Origin: Sordariomycetes sp. S80-01Y
Lineage: Eukaryota > Ascomycota > Sordariomycetes
DNA length: 64,000 nucleotides
Reading direction: 5' to 3'
NCBI GenBank assembly: GCA_037042185.1
Contig: JAXQJY010000026.1
Coordinates: 992,001-1,056,000 of the forward strand
This document shows, in pieces, positions 11,746 through 23,793 of this stretch (the first letter of the stretch is position 1; each line of letters opens with the position of its first letter). A program made the translations under genes and the position numbers. The notes beneath the pieces are model-generated. The model worked only from the letters and a program-made list of their open reading frames with translations. It did no database searches and was not told the origin of the DNA.

Positions 11746-13357
11746 ATGCGCTCCCTCGTGTACCTCGCCACGGCCCTGGCCACCACAATTGTCCACGCCG
11801 TAGCGCTGCCACCCAATGTGCCAACCAATATCCTTGAGTTCCGTGACAAACACCCCTACGAACCGCCTGAGCATGCCTGCCGTCCCACCTTGACTATCCG
11901 TGCCTCAGAGCATGAGCACGACGATGTCTCGGAGGATTTCAAAAATGCCATTCACGAGGCCAACAATGGAGGGACGTTGTATCTTCCCAAGGGGAACATG
12001 TATGTTATCGGCAAGGTGCTTGACTTGACGGGGTTGAACGATGTTCATCTGAGGCTGGATGGTGAAATTAGAGTAGGTTGCGGGCGCTGTGGGACCCTTG
12101 AGCTGGACTGACGAGAGCTAGTTCACAGATGATGTTGAATACTGGCAGGAAAATGCCTGGTATCACCCTTTTCAGAAGTCCATCATGTTCTGGAAGTGGG
12201 GAGGAAATGATATCAAGATCTACGGCTCTGGTGTCATTGAGGGGCAGGGGTGAGTCCAAGCAGCCGAAGGCCGCATTGAACATTCCCGAACCGATACTGA
12301 CTACATCAGTCAACGCTGGTGGAACGAGTTTGAATCCGGCACAGGTTCCATTCTCAACCCCGACAACAAATACTACCGTCCCATCCTCTTCTACGCCGAG
12401 AACACTACCAACCTCGACGTTTCGGGCATACACCTCAAGGACTCCCCCTGCTGGAACAACTTTATTGTCGGCTCCAAAAACATCCACTACAAGGACGTCG
12501 TCGTGACCGCACTGTCCAACAATGGGAGTATCATCCCCAAAAATACCGATTTCATGAACACGATGAACACCTCGACGGTCAGGATTGAGCGAACGTGGGT
12601 CAACATCGACGACGATTGCTTCAGTCCGAAGCCCAACAGCAGTGATTTGTACGTCAACACAATGTACTGTAATGGAACGCACGGGCAGAGCATGGGGAGT
12701 TTGGGGCAGTATCAGGGAGAGGTGTCCAACGTGTTTGATGTGCACATTGAGAACGTCTGGATGATGAATGGAGACGTAAGTGTTTCTTGTCCATTGGAAA
12801 ATGAATCTTGAGTCCACTACTAACGGAGCAAGTATTCTGGCGCTCGCATCAAGGTCTGGGCCGGCGAGGACGTCGGCACCGGCTACGTCAACAACGTCAC
12901 CTTCAAGAATTTCTGGGTCGCCCGCATGGACTACGGCATCTTCCTTGACAGCTGCTACTTCAACATCAGCGCCGCCGAGTGCAACGCGCACCCGGCCGGC
13001 ATGGACATCACCAACATCCACTTCGAGAACTTCAGGGGCTACACGTCCGGCGTGTACGGCAACGCCGTGGCCAGGCTGTCATGCGCCGAGACGGCCACGT
13101 GTGAGAACATCACGGTTGTCGACTTTGACGTCCGGACGCCGTGTGGCGGGGAGCCGGTTGTCATCTGTGACGGGATGAAGGGGGACATTGGGGTGGATTG
13201 CGTGGCGTATGACAGTCCAGAGGCGCAAGCTGCGCTGGAGGCGGTATGCGAGACTGAGATTGTGGAGATTGATACGGATCCTTGGGGTAGCGGCCTGGTT
13301 GGGACGAAGAAGGATGCCTTCCATCCCCTTGGTTGGTATGTGGACGATGAGGAGTGA
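11746..13357 (+). CDS. Secreted glycoside hydrolase family 28, exo-polygalacturonase type, 481 aa
   Basis: Exons 11746-12072, 12122-12249, 12310-12775 and 12833-13357; introns 49, 60 and 57 bases. An N-terminal signal peptide (about residues 1-20, hydrophobic core ending VHAVALP) sends it outside the cell, where GH28 enzymes hydrolyse alpha-1,4-galacturonan in pectin. The GH28 catalytic set is complete: NTD at 230-232, the Asp pair in IDDDC (253-254), His-Gly in THGQSMGSLG (276-277) and the RIK triad at 312-314 in ARIKVWAG. The Gln-Ser-Met-Gly-Ser-Leu-Gly-Gln run and the NTDFMN variant (no Gly-Ile-Asp) resemble exo-acting rather than endo-acting members, so a fungal exopolygalacturonase is favoured; an exo-rhamnogalacturonase is the alternative. 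Several NxS/T sequons suit a secreted glycoprotein. Confidence 0.92.
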
Positions 13358-13848
13358 CCTTGGCTGTGGGAACATATAGCGGACAAGTCAAAGCTGAGGG
13401 CTCACAGAGCATAACGAGATGAGTCCAAGTTCTCGATCTATATTCCCCATCGGGATTAATTGTACCAGCCCCATCCCCCCCTTTTTCGGTGCCCTGTGGG
13501 CTGTCATTGGAGAAAGGCGCTGAGGGCTGGACCCGGTAAAGGAAATACTCACTAAGTAGATTCATGTAAATCATGTTGCATTCAATGTAACCTATGCTTG
13601 CTACAGTACCGACCAGAACACTGACGACGCTTTACCGTGGATGCTCGACACAGAGGCTACCGCTGTTCTTCAAGCGGCGCGTGCGCTAGTCTTAATCTGT
13701 CAGAACCCTTGGGCAGAATTCAACGCTCCCCCACCAAGGTCTTCAACTCACTCGGCCTTGTTTACCCTCCCCCTGAGCTGGACATCTTCCTTTCCAAGGC
13801 CTGTACGTTGATAGTACGGGGTCAATCTCGAAGACGCCGACGGACGCT
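13358..13848. other. Intergenic between GH28 and the methyltransferase gene
   Basis: 491 bases. It contains the GH28 3' flank and the promoter/leader of the next gene. I see nothing else. Confidence 0.6.
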
Positions 13849-14659
13849 ATGGCTGCTCCGCACCCTGATCATCTCCCCTCTTCCGCCCTTGGCACTAAAG
13901 AATAGTAGCACCTACCCCCCCTAACCTCTTCCATCCACGAGCCTGCGCTCACAACATAGCAGCTGGGACAGCCTCTACGCCAATGAGCTCACCAACAACG
14001 CCAACAATCCCTCTGACAGGGGTACGGTCTGGTTCGACGACTCGGACGCCGAGGCCAAAATCCTCTCTTACCTATCGTCGACGGACCTGCCGAGGGAGAC
14101 GACCAGCTTCCTAGATCTCGGGTGCGGGAACGGCAGTCTGCTGTTCGCCTTGAGGGAGGGCGTCGATGAGGATGAGGAGAGCGATGATGAGGGCCGCAGA
14201 GGCGAGGATAGGTGGACCGGCCCGATGGTGGGAGTCGACTACTCCCCGCAATCCATCGCCCTCGCCAACCAGATCCGCGCCGCCAAGCCCGCGTCCGACA
14301 TATCCTTTGTCGAGTTCAACCTCCTCTCCTCGGACGCCTCCGAGATCCTCACCGGGCCGCAGGCCTCGGGCTTCGACGTCGTGCTCGACAAGGGCACCTT
14401 CGACGCCATATCCCTATCCTCAGAGCTCGACGCGCAGGGGCGGAGGTTGAACGAGGGCTACAAGGAGCGCCTGCTGCGGCTGATGAGGCCCGGAGGCTAC
14501 TTTATCATCACCAGCTGCAACTGGACGGAGGCGGAGTTGAGGGACTGGTTCGGGGGCGGCGGGTTGGAGTGGGAGGGGAGGGTCGAGTACCGGAGCTTCC
14601 AGTTCGGGGGCGTCAAGGGGCAGACTATTACGACGTTGTGCTTCAAGAAACAGGCATGA
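13849..14659 (+). CDS. EFM4: Protein-lysine N-methyltransferase Efm4-like (eEF1A), 250 aa
   Basis: Efm4 is a seven-beta-strand SAM-dependent enzyme that in yeast methylates a lysine of elongation factor eEF1A in the cytoplasm. Exons 13849-13904 and 13963-14659; the 58-base intron rebuilds the family signature LGTKEYWDSLYANEL, which fixes both splice sites. SAM motif I LDLGCGNGSL is at about 69-78, an Asp in GVDYSPQSI binds the ribose, and the Efm4/METTL10-type motif DKGTFDAISL sits at 161-170, before the LRPGG-like turn (LMRPGGYFIIT). An acidic insert of about 20 residues (EDEESDDE region) follows motif I. Length is close to yeast Efm4. It converges on the PP2A scaffold gene with only about 240 bases between stops. 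Confidence 0.9.
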
Positions 14660-14903
14660 GGTCTCAGGAGGCGCACCTCATATGATGAATCGATTGTGTG
14701 TAGACTATACCCCCTTTTCTGAGGCTGGCTCATAACCACCCGCCCCTTGCACTGCGCCAGCCATGTCATCTATAGGATATCGAGTTTGTACGTAATCGCC
14801 ACCTCCACGCCAGAAACAGCCAGAAACACCTTGACAACTCGAGAATGAATGGGCTTAATGTCGGGATCTCGTGACAAGAATTGCTTCATTATTTTTCTCT
14901 CAT

Positions 14904-17083
14904 CTATGGTGAGGTATTCATGGGCTCCCCGCCCGCCGCCGTCGAGGGGGGGTCGGCTCCGGCGGTCGTGGCAAAGTACCGGACATCCACATCATCGTCC
15001 TTCTGCAGCTTCTCGAGGTTGACCATGATCTTTTGCTGGATCAGCTCCTGGCCGCGCGGCGACGGCACGATCTCGCCGCCCGCCTTCTCCAGTGAGTAAA
15101 GCGTGCCCTCCTCGGGGAGACGGCGCAGGGCGTTGATGAGGACGGCGTAGGTTTTGGCCACGTTGAAGCGGATGTTGGGGATGTCGTCCTCGACCATCTT
15201 GTCCAGCATCGGCAATATCGACTTGGCAATGACATCCATACTGACGACGTTTGCGAGGGTCTGAGAGTTTGTTAGCTCGAGATGCTGCAAGCTCAGGAAG
15301 CAGGGACTTACAGAAATGGCGAAGCATGTGGTCATACGGTAGAGGTAGTTGGGGTGGTTGCCCATCTGCATCACCCTAGGAATGATGGCTTCGCTAGCCC
15401 ACTCCACACCGAAGACCTCTGTCAGCTTCTGGAGGTTGTGAGTGGCGGCCTCTCGGATCGAGAAGACTGTGTCACCCAACCAGCCCATACAGAGGGTGCT
15501 CAGCTTCTCGTCGAAGAACTGAACGCCGAGCTGGCTCGCGAGCAGCGGAATGTACTCTATAATCGCGAGGCGCACGCGCCATTGCTTGTCCTCCGCCAGC
15601 TGGATGATCGCCGGCAACAGAGCCTGTGAGAGGAGCTCGATGCCAATCACTGCAGGAGTCAGCGCATGCCCCAGCCAGAACCGGGCCTGTTACGTACCTT
15701 GGTTGACGAGCTCAAGTTTTGAAATGATGTGCAGACGGACTTCGGGGAACTCATCCTTGAGCATCTGCAGGAACATTGGGAGAAGGTGATCCTTCGTCCT
15801 GGGGGAGTCAGCATTGAACGTATCAGGGCACGGGTCGAGGCATATTTACTCCTGCTTCCCAAGGATCGGGGCCAAGCCGCTGATCTGGGTTCCCAGCGCA
15901 GCACGCACGTGCTGGGATGAGTCTGAAACTAAGTCCTCGATGCTGCTCATGATGTCGGACAGCAGGACCGACCGGTCAACGAGCGCGCAGAATCCTGGAA
16001 TCTGACCCGAGATAGCTGTGCGCACCTCGGCCTCGTTGTCCTTCAGCAGCTTGACGAAGGCGGGGACGAGATCCCTCGAAACAACCTCTTCATCCACAGC
16101 CTTTGCAATCTTCTCGAATCGGTCGGCGATCATGTAGCGAACCCTCCAGCTCTTGTCCTCTATCAGGTTGCGGAGCGATGTGAGCAGGACGCCGTGGCTG
16201 GCCTGCTGGTCTTTGGGTACCTGCTCGGCGATCGACACGAGGATTTCAACGGTGAGCAGGCGGACGCTGTCCTGATCATCGTTGGCTAGATGTTGGAAGA
16301 GCGGGATCATCTCATCAATGACGACAGGCGCGGGCATCTCCTTGACGAACTTGGCCAGGTTTGTGGCCGCCTGACGACGCACCATCGGGGTCTCGTCGTG
16401 GACTAGCTGGCCAAATTGCTCGCGCAGTTGTTGTTGCGAGGCGGGCGAGACCTTGCTGTAGGGGGCTGTGAAGAGGCCGCACCCAGAGACCTTTGATGTG
16501 AACCAATCGGCCTTGGAAAGGCGGAGGGCCATGGGGATGAAGTATTCTTCGATTTGTTGGGCGGAGAGTTCGACGCAGATCTTGTTCAGGGACTCGACAG
16601 CCTAGGGATGTCAGCTCCGTCGTGGGGGCACCGTGAGTTATGGTCTGACCTTGTCCCGGACTACGGGCTCCTCGATCGCAGCGAGGTTCTCGAGGGGGGA
16701 GAGGAGCACATGGCCCCATTCAGAGCCGCCGAGGTAGTCCAGAAAGTTTCCCAGCTCCTCGCTCAAAGCAACCAAGACCTCATCCTCGTCTTCGACGGAC
16801 TCTGTAATTTTTCACGTCAGATATCGCCTTCGAAACGCGTCCAGCGAGACTAACCATCAAGAAAGGGGATGAGCTCCTCCCGCGTACGCTCGGGGCCCAG
16901 GGCAAGGGCAATGGTGCCGAGGCGGTGGATGGCATTCAAGCGGAGGAGGACGTCGTCATGCTACTTCAGGTCAGCCACGGCGCGGGCAAAACAACAATAA
17001 CCTCGTCACCGCCCTACCTTGAGCTCGTCGATGAGGACAGCAATGGGATAGAGCCCATCGCTCGTGTTGGTCTCTTCGGCCAT
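14904..17083 (-). CDS. TPD3: PP2A structural (A/PR65) subunit, HEAT-repeat scaffold, 623 aa
   Basis: This subunit bridges the catalytic C and regulatory B subunits of protein phosphatase 2A. Seven exons: 17083-17018, 16960-16855, 16801-16650, 16601-15850, 15798-15698, 15649-15312, 15260-14904. The introns are 48-57 bases, all with branch-point-like CTGAC/CTAAC or close variants, and the frame is exact throughout. The protein starts [33 protein letters not shown], the family N terminus, and then consists almost wholly of HEAT repeats with phrases such as [33 protein letters not shown] and [20 protein letters not shown]. The tail after HEAT 15 is longer than the yeast one and is Pro/Gly/Ala-rich. 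The intron at 15261-15311 is 51 bases and stop-free in frame. A divergent promoter is shared with Phe-tRNA synthetase. Confidence 0.96.
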
Positions 17084-17917
17084 GGCAGCTCCTATCGCTG
17101 GGTCCGAGGTCGCACGATGCGTGCCGGGCGATCTGGACGCTGTGCGGTGGGGGAAGGGGTCGAGGTTGGTCGCGAGATTGAGGTGACGGCAACGGGGTGC
17201 AGCAGTTTGCGCAGCGGTTGGCCCCAACTGTAGCACTGGTGGGAGGGGATGAGCCGAGGCAAAAGATGCTGCAGCAGACGGCAAGAGATCGCAGGGCAGG
17301 CTACGGCGAGTCGTTGGAGAAAATGATGCCGATGCCGATGGATGCTGGTCAACAGATCAAGGCAATGTCCAGGACGAGGCGCTGAGATGGAGGCAATGAC
17401 GGGAGGCGTGGGTGGGGGGAGCAACGACTGCCCGCCCAAATGAACAAGCTGCAGATGGCCGATAGGGCACGACTTGCAGGCGTGGCAGTTGGCTTGACGG
17501 CTCTCCGGGCTTCAGGCTATCTGATGTTGCAAAACGGTGCAGGATCATTTGAGAGTAGATTCAATACCTGCTTGAGGATTGAGATCTGATACAGGCTGCT
17601 GTTGCTGCTCGCGTTGTCGGTAGCATGCTTGTTAACGAAGCTTCGACAAGTCCCGCACTATCTCCCTGAAGCTCGATCTTCCGGCCGCTGAAGCTCACCT
17701 AAAACCCCACCCCGCCGCCCAACCGCTAACAGCAAAACCAGGAGCGACAATCTTCCGACCCTCCGCCGGCTGCCACTGGGAGTGCCCGCCGTTGCGTCCT
17801 GACTCACGTCAAAAAGTTGCCCGAGACCCTGCAGGACAGGCAACGCAGAATCACCACAAGCTCGAACACCATTCCCAGGGCGCCTCACGTCTCTCCTCCT
17901 CCACCCAACCGCCCACC
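17084..17917. other. Divergent promoter region, PP2A-A / PheRS beta
   Basis: 834 bases between two divergent housekeeping starts. No gene inside. CT-rich and CG-rich stretches near the right end look like the PheRS leader. Confidence 0.65.
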
Positions 17918-19894
17918 ATGCCGACCATTGGCGTGGACAAGTACAAGCTCTTCGAGGCCCTCGGCCGCAAGTACGTCGCGACTCCAGGCCCGCGCATCTG
18001 CCCCTCCTCCCCCACCATCGTCAACAGCTTCACCAAACAGTCGGTGACTAACGTCTCCCGCGCAGGTTCACCACCGAGGAATTCGACGACCTCTGCTTCG
18101 ACTTTGGCATCGAGCTCGACGAGGACACCGAGAACGAAGAGCGCCCCGTCGTCAACGGCGTCCAGACACCACCCCAACTCAAGATCGAAATCGCCGCCAA
18201 CCGCTATGACATGCTCTGCTTCGAGGGCATTGCCCTCAACCTGAACATTTTCCTGGGGAGGCAACAGCCGCCAAACTTCAAGGTCGTGGCGCCCAAGAGC
18301 GAGGACGAGCAGACGATCGTGGTCAAGAATGAGACGGCGCAGGTCCGGCCGCTGGTCGCGGGCGTGGTGCTCCGGGGCATCAAGTTTGACCAGGATCGGT
18401 ACGAGAGCTTCATCGCGCTGCAGGATAAGCTGCATGCAAACTTGGCGCGGAACCGGACCTTGGTGTCGATTGGAACGCACGATTTGGATACCGTCAAGGG
18501 ACCCTTCACATACGAGGCCCTCCCCCCGAAGGACATCACTTTCAAGCCATTGAACCAGAACAAGGAACTCAACGGCGAGGAGCTGATGGAATTCTACGAG
18601 AACGACAAGCACCTCGGTCGCTTCCTCCACATCATCCGCGACGCGCCAGTCTATCCAGTCATCTACGACTCGAATCGCACCGTCTGCTCGCTGCCACCCA
18701 TCATCAACGGCGACCACTCCAAGATTACCCTCAACACAACCAACGTCTTCATTGAGATCACCGCCACAGATCTGACAAAGCTCGGCATCGTCACCGACAT
18801 GATGGTCACCATGTTCTCCGGCTACTGCGCCGAGCCCTTCACCGTCGAGCCGGTCAAGATCGTCTCCGAGCACAACAACCTCACCCGCACGACGCCCACT
18901 CTCAAGCCACGCATCGCGCAGGCTGAGGTTGACTACCTCAACAGCTGCACTGGCCTCAACGAGTCGCCAGAGAAGCTCTGCTCCCTTCTCAAGAAGATGG
19001 CTTACGAGGCCAAACCTTCACCCAACGATTCCAACATCCTCGACTGCGCCGTCCCCATCACAAGGCCCGACGTCCTCCACCAATGCGACATCATGGAGGA
19101 TCTTGCCGTATGCTACGGCTTCAACAGCCTGCCCCGCACAGCGCCAACACGCAGTGCCACCGTCGGCGCACCTCTCATGATCAACAAGCTCACCGACATC
19201 GTCCGCGGCGAAGCAGCCATGGCAGGCTGGAGCGAGGTCATGCCCCTCATCCTCTGCAGTCTCGACGAGAACTTTGCATGGTTGAATCGCAAGGACGACG
19301 GCAAGACGGCAGTCCGCCTCGCCAACCCCAAGACAGCAGAGTACCAGATTGTGCGTACGTCGCTGCTGCCCGGCCTGCTTAAGACCCTCCGCGAGAACAA
19401 GGCCCACGGCGTCCCGATGAAGATCTTCGAGGGCGCAGACGTGGGCTTCAAGGACGAGTCCCTTGAGCGCAAGGCGCGCAACGAGCGCCACTTCGCCGCT
19501 GCCTTCTGCGGCAAGAACTCGGGCTTTGAGGAGGTGCACGGTCTCCTCGACCGCATCCTGTCCATGCTGCGTACCGCCTTCTTGATACACGAGGAGGGCC
19601 TGTCGGGTAAGACGCCCGACTACGAGGTGAGAGAAAGCCCCGGCAAGCCGAATGGGTACTGGATCGAGGAGTTGCACGAGGATACCTTCATCAAGGGACG
19701 TGCTGCTGCCGTGTATCTGAGGCTGGGCGGCAAGGAGCGGAGGATCGGTGAGTTTGGCATTTTGCATCCTACGGTGTTGGAGAACTTCGAGATCAGGTAA
19801 GCCCCTCCGACGACACAGTCACTGACAGCCATCGCTGACCAAGTACAGGAACCCCGTCAGCACGCTGGAGATCAACCTCGAGGTCTTCTTATAA
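17918..19894 (+). CDS. FRS1: Phenylalanyl-tRNA synthetase beta subunit, cytosolic, 609 aa
   Basis: The beta chain of the alpha2-beta2 class II synthetase that charges tRNA-Phe. Exons 17918-17970, 18066-19796 and 19849-19894; introns 95 and 52 bases. The start MPTIGVDKYKLFEALGRKFTTEEFD and the early IEIAANRYDMLC block are typical of the eukaryotic/archaeal-type beta subunit. The B3/B4 editing region follows (about 100-270, with GTHDLDTVKGPFTYEA), then B5 (about 290-370) and a catalytic-like core containing LLPGLLKTLRENK and the metal-site-like GRAAAVYL and IGEFGILHPTVLENF. The short last exon supplies the end NPVSTLEINLEVFL, diagnostic of the family. No mitochondrial presequence is seen. The 3' end faces the myotubularin gene. 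Confidence 0.96.
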
Positions 19895-20634
19895 GGGGAA
19901 AAGGGCGAGAATGCAGGGCAGTGAGAGGAAGTGTTAGACTGGATCTGAGCATGTCGAGGATATTAGATCTGTAGACGATTTGCATGAATCTACGAGAATA
20001 GGAAGGCCAAAAGAACCACAAGAACATCGAAAAATTACAGGTATAAGGTCGCTGGATCGTTTACATTAAATACGGAACCCAATGTGAAGGTCTACGTTGG
20101 ACCACACTTCTAGTCTACCCCCTGAAATCCATATCGCTAACCCGATGCACGTGACGTACTCGCCGCTGGCTGTGTCTCGAGAGCCTTTAGTCTAATGACC
20201 GCCTAAAGCACCTTCAACTCCTCACGAATCCCCTCAAATGCGGTACGCGTCCAGCTTTCCCGAGTTCGCATCCAAGGTAACCTCTGTTTGCAGGACCGTT
20301 TCGCCATAGATAGGACGCTGTGACGGCGATGGCGTGATGGACCCGGCATCGGTTGCAAGAAACTCTGCGGCATGATGGAAGCACGTCTAGGCTGACTTGA
20401 TTGGCACGGGAACTTGTCATCGCACTCAGAAGTGTCTCCGATAGGTGGAGGTCCGAGCTGCGTTACCTGCCACTGATCGAGCTCCTCGTGTATGTCCTCA
20501 AAGAATGGGTCAGAAGCCGCCTCGACCATGTCCTCGCTCGCCCCCGAGAGCCTGTGGTACCGAACCCGTCGGGTACTCTGGTCCTCGCAAATCAAGTAGG
20601 GCCTCTCCGGGTCCTCACTGTGATGGGTGACCGC
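19895..20634. other. Convergent intergenic with in-frame continuation of the myotubularin frame
   Basis: 740 bases between two converging stop codons. The right part (20203-20634, minus strand) is open in the same frame as the myotubularin gene beyond its TAG. About the first 57 codons look coding-like: acidic and charged, with C/G-rich third positions and a segment DPFFEDIHEELDQW. The portion left of about 20465 looks less coding-like and may be 3' untranslated. See findings. Confidence 0.55.
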
Positions 20635-23005
20635 CTATGTCATCTGCCGCAGCTCCTGGTCGCTACGAGCTGGCTCCGCAGCGGACTGTTCGGACATGGG
20701 ATCTTTACGACCAATGTTGTCCAGGACGCCTTTTCCTGCGAGGCCAATGCCAGCGATGCCGTCCCGGATGGTGTTAAAGGCGTTGTTGGCTGGTTCTGCG
20801 GACGCGCTACGTCGGAGAGGAGGAGCGTCGCCGTTGCTTGGGGTGAGGGTTTCATGGGCTGTCTCGACTCCCGTTAGTACTGATTGGCTTTGCGTCAGAC
20901 CAGGAGGCCCAGGGGTCGAAGAGGAGGACCTGGCACCCTCTGCTCGAAGTCTCGAGACTTCCGCTTGGCGGTCGAGATCGGCGGTCGCGGCAGCGTTCAG
21001 CGCGCCGTTCATCTCGTCCTCCGTCCGCCCAAAGACTTGATGCCACCAACGAATCTCTCTCAAGTCCGGCGTGATGATTCGTTCCTTGCCCTTGATATGG
21101 TCGTCTGTGGTAGGATCGTAGTCGGGATTGGTGAATTCCTGCCTGCGACACAGGAAGTAGTCCCAGACAGAGGATGTTCGCTCAGCCACCCGCGCGTCGT
21201 GCCTCTGCTTCTCGGAGTTGTACAGGAAGGTGCCGTACTGGCAGGAGTAGAGGTGGTACAGGAGCCGCCTGAGGAAACGCTCATTGAACTCGAAGCGGTC
21301 GGGCTGTTGCCGCACCAGCTGATACACACAGTCCAAGAACTGGTGGAAGACGGGGCTAACCATGTTTGTCTTCGTCGCCTCGTTCTCGACAGTCTCGCCC
21401 GAAGCCATCTCACTGAGTGCCCCCAGGTCGTCGTCCTTGTTCTTGTTGGCTTGATTCCAGAAGCGTTTGGCGCCGCTGAGCACATTTTGGAAGGCATCGT
21501 TGCTGTCGTCGTTCTCACCCGGCTGCACTCTCGACCCGGCGAAAGCATCCTTCTGCACACTCCACCATTCCTCGTGGTTTAGGTGTCCTGAACGTAGCCG
21601 GAAATTGTGACCAAAAGACAGCCAATCTTTCTCAACAACCGTGATGAACCCGTCGATGGTCCTGAAGAAGGGGTCAAGCATGATCTGCGCCAAGGCGCAA
21701 AGCTGGCTCGTTCGGTCCCAACCGTCAGAGCAATGGATGAGCACGTGAGAGTGCTGTATGCCGATCTGGCGAACGATGATGGCAGATCCATCAAGAACAT
21801 CGCGCACATGCTTGAGCCATTCACTCGATTGCAGGGCGTTGCGGTTCGGCGACAGGGGCGAAATGTCGGCGTCCTTCAAGGCATCCACGACCATAGCGAG
21901 AGACTTGCGCATGACATGGATGTTGCCGATGTTGAGGAATATCTTCTTGGCGAACTTGTACTTGTCCATGTTCTCGGAGCCTTTGCCCCCGATCTGGTTG
22001 GCTATAGCGTTGATCGTAGGTCGTGCGTCAACGATCAGATTGGCTTGCTGGGCGCCGTACACGAGTCGTTTGCCCGTCTTCTCATCGTACATGACCATGG
22101 ATTTGGAGATGAGATCGTCTTCCAAGCGTTCGGTTTCTGACAGCTCCGGAACCTGAGGGGCATCGGTCTGCGCAACATCCTGCTGACTCGACGCTGGAGT
22201 TCCCTCCTCCGAGCCGGCGGGCATCGAGGCCGAGAACGAAGCGGCAACAAGCTTCTCGTCTTGAACGTTGGTCTTGCGCGTGATTCCAGAATACGGCTGA
22301 GAGCTGCGGGTAATGGTGCAGTTATTTACGGGGTGGATGTAAGAGAGCACAGGGATCCGGTGCCTAGAACGGAACTCCCTAGCATACTTCAACACGTTAT
22401 CCGAAATCTTTGAAGGGACCACCAAGAAGGCCGGGTATGTCTCGCAAAACGAGTAGTCCTTGTTGATGGATGTCACGCGCCATCCCTTGTCCGGCAACTT
22501 CTCGCTTATGCCCTGTCTCCTGAACTCCGCTTTTGGATCGTAGAAGTCCCAGCCGTTCATCTTCTTCTCGTTCGGCAACGGTTTGTGGCTGAAGGCGTAC
22601 AGCTTCTCGACGGAGCCGAGCCTGCATGTCCTCGACTTCATGAAGTCGAAAGACTCGCGAGCTGTGTCATTGTCGTTGAAGTTGAAGGTGATGAAGGTGA
22701 AGTCTCGACATCGTATACGTATCGTCGGCGGCTGGCGTGAGGACGGAGGCACCGGTCGCAAGGAGCAGAAGGATATCATGGGGAACGGTATCCATTTCTC
22801 TCTGTACTTTGGCTTCTGCGACGGGTCGCTTTGGGCGTGGGGGACAGGCGCGCAGAAGACGATGTGGAAGTCGGTGAGCCGGAGGATGCCATCGTTGATC
22901 TGTCCGCCGTTGATGGCTTGGACGCTTTCGACAACCTGTAGTCTATCAGGACCATGGTCCGATCCCGGGTCTGTCCGCGAAGGGACTCACCTTGCGCGCC
23001 TCCAT
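20635..23005 (-). CDS. YMR1: Myotubularin-family phosphoinositide 3-phosphatase, 771 aa
   Basis: Myotubularins remove the 3-phosphate from PI3P and PI(3,5)P2 on endosome and vacuole membranes. A 15-base first exon (23005-22991, Met-Glu-Ala-Arg-Lys) is joined across a 55-base intron to one long exon (22935-20635). The N-terminal PH-GRAM region (about 1-110) contains LRLTDFHIVFC. The phosphatase domain has GWDFYDP, FCETYPAFLVVP, HPVNNCTITRSSQP and the active-site Cx5R loop HCSDGWDRTSQL, with catalytic Cys407 and Arg413, so it should be active. SFGHNF and HQFLDCVYQL follow, as in the family. A Ser/Pro-rich linker with a Leu-Arg-Gln-Met-Thr end precedes a TAG stop, yet the same frame continues beyond it. 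Divergent from uS3. Confidence 0.93.
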
Positions 23006-23793
23006 CGCTGCAGTAGTCACCCGCGAGCCCAAGGTCAACTCGGTGGCTCTCCTCCTCCGTGACTCTTGGTCCGCACGGCTTCTCACGCCGTAAATCGGAT
23101 CGTCCGGATAACGGGCCAACCCTCTATAGAAAGCTTCTGGAAAGCGACTGCCGGGTCTTCTAAGAAAGCGCACGTCAAACGCCGCGAACCGAAGTCGAGT
23201 CTAGTGCAGCCGCCCAAGCATGCTCCAAGTTGGAAGCTCCTTCTTGTGTGGCTGCTCGTCCGGTGTCGCTTGCTAAAAACCCGTGCGTGATTCAGCGCGA
23301 GACAAACGAAAAGAGAATGCGCGCTTCTTGATCCTCTCACGATATGCGATTGTTTGTGCTGCCTTCGGACTGAAGCCAACCTCAGGCTCTCAAGGTTCAG
23401 ACCTGACGGATGCGCGGGGCCTGGACCGCAGCGTCACCAGCACAGGTCAGACGTCAGGTCCGACAGGGATCCTGCCTCGTCCCGTCGGTACGTACCTCAC
23501 GTTCCCCAAGTTTCTCGGCACCGCAAAAAGTGCAGCTCCGATACTCCACCACCGCGTCTCCAGCGCCCGTAGCAAGTACCTCGGGCTGTAGTGCCACAGC
23601 GTGGGTACACCCCACCAACTAAGGCGATGGTTGGCAAAAAAAAAAAGATTAGGGCTCAACCCACACATGCAATCGAGGGACAATCCACCCTCAACGCCTA
23701 GCATCGCGACGAACTTCCCAGCCCGCCCCAGCCAACATCGCCAACCTTTGCACGCCCCTCTTCTCGTCGGTCGATCAACACAAATCAGTCAAG
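23006..23793. other. Divergent promoter region, myotubularin / uS3
   Basis: 788 bases. It contains a 10-12 base A tract near 23637-23647 followed by TTAGGG and then a C-rich leader up to the uS3 ATG, consistent with a strong ribosomal-protein promoter on the right. No gene seen. Confidence 0.6.

Noticed and set aside
17851-18873. 340-codon minus-strand frame over the start of PheRS beta
   Set aside because: Antisense shadow. The plus strand encodes an unmistakable synthetase with matching splice sites.
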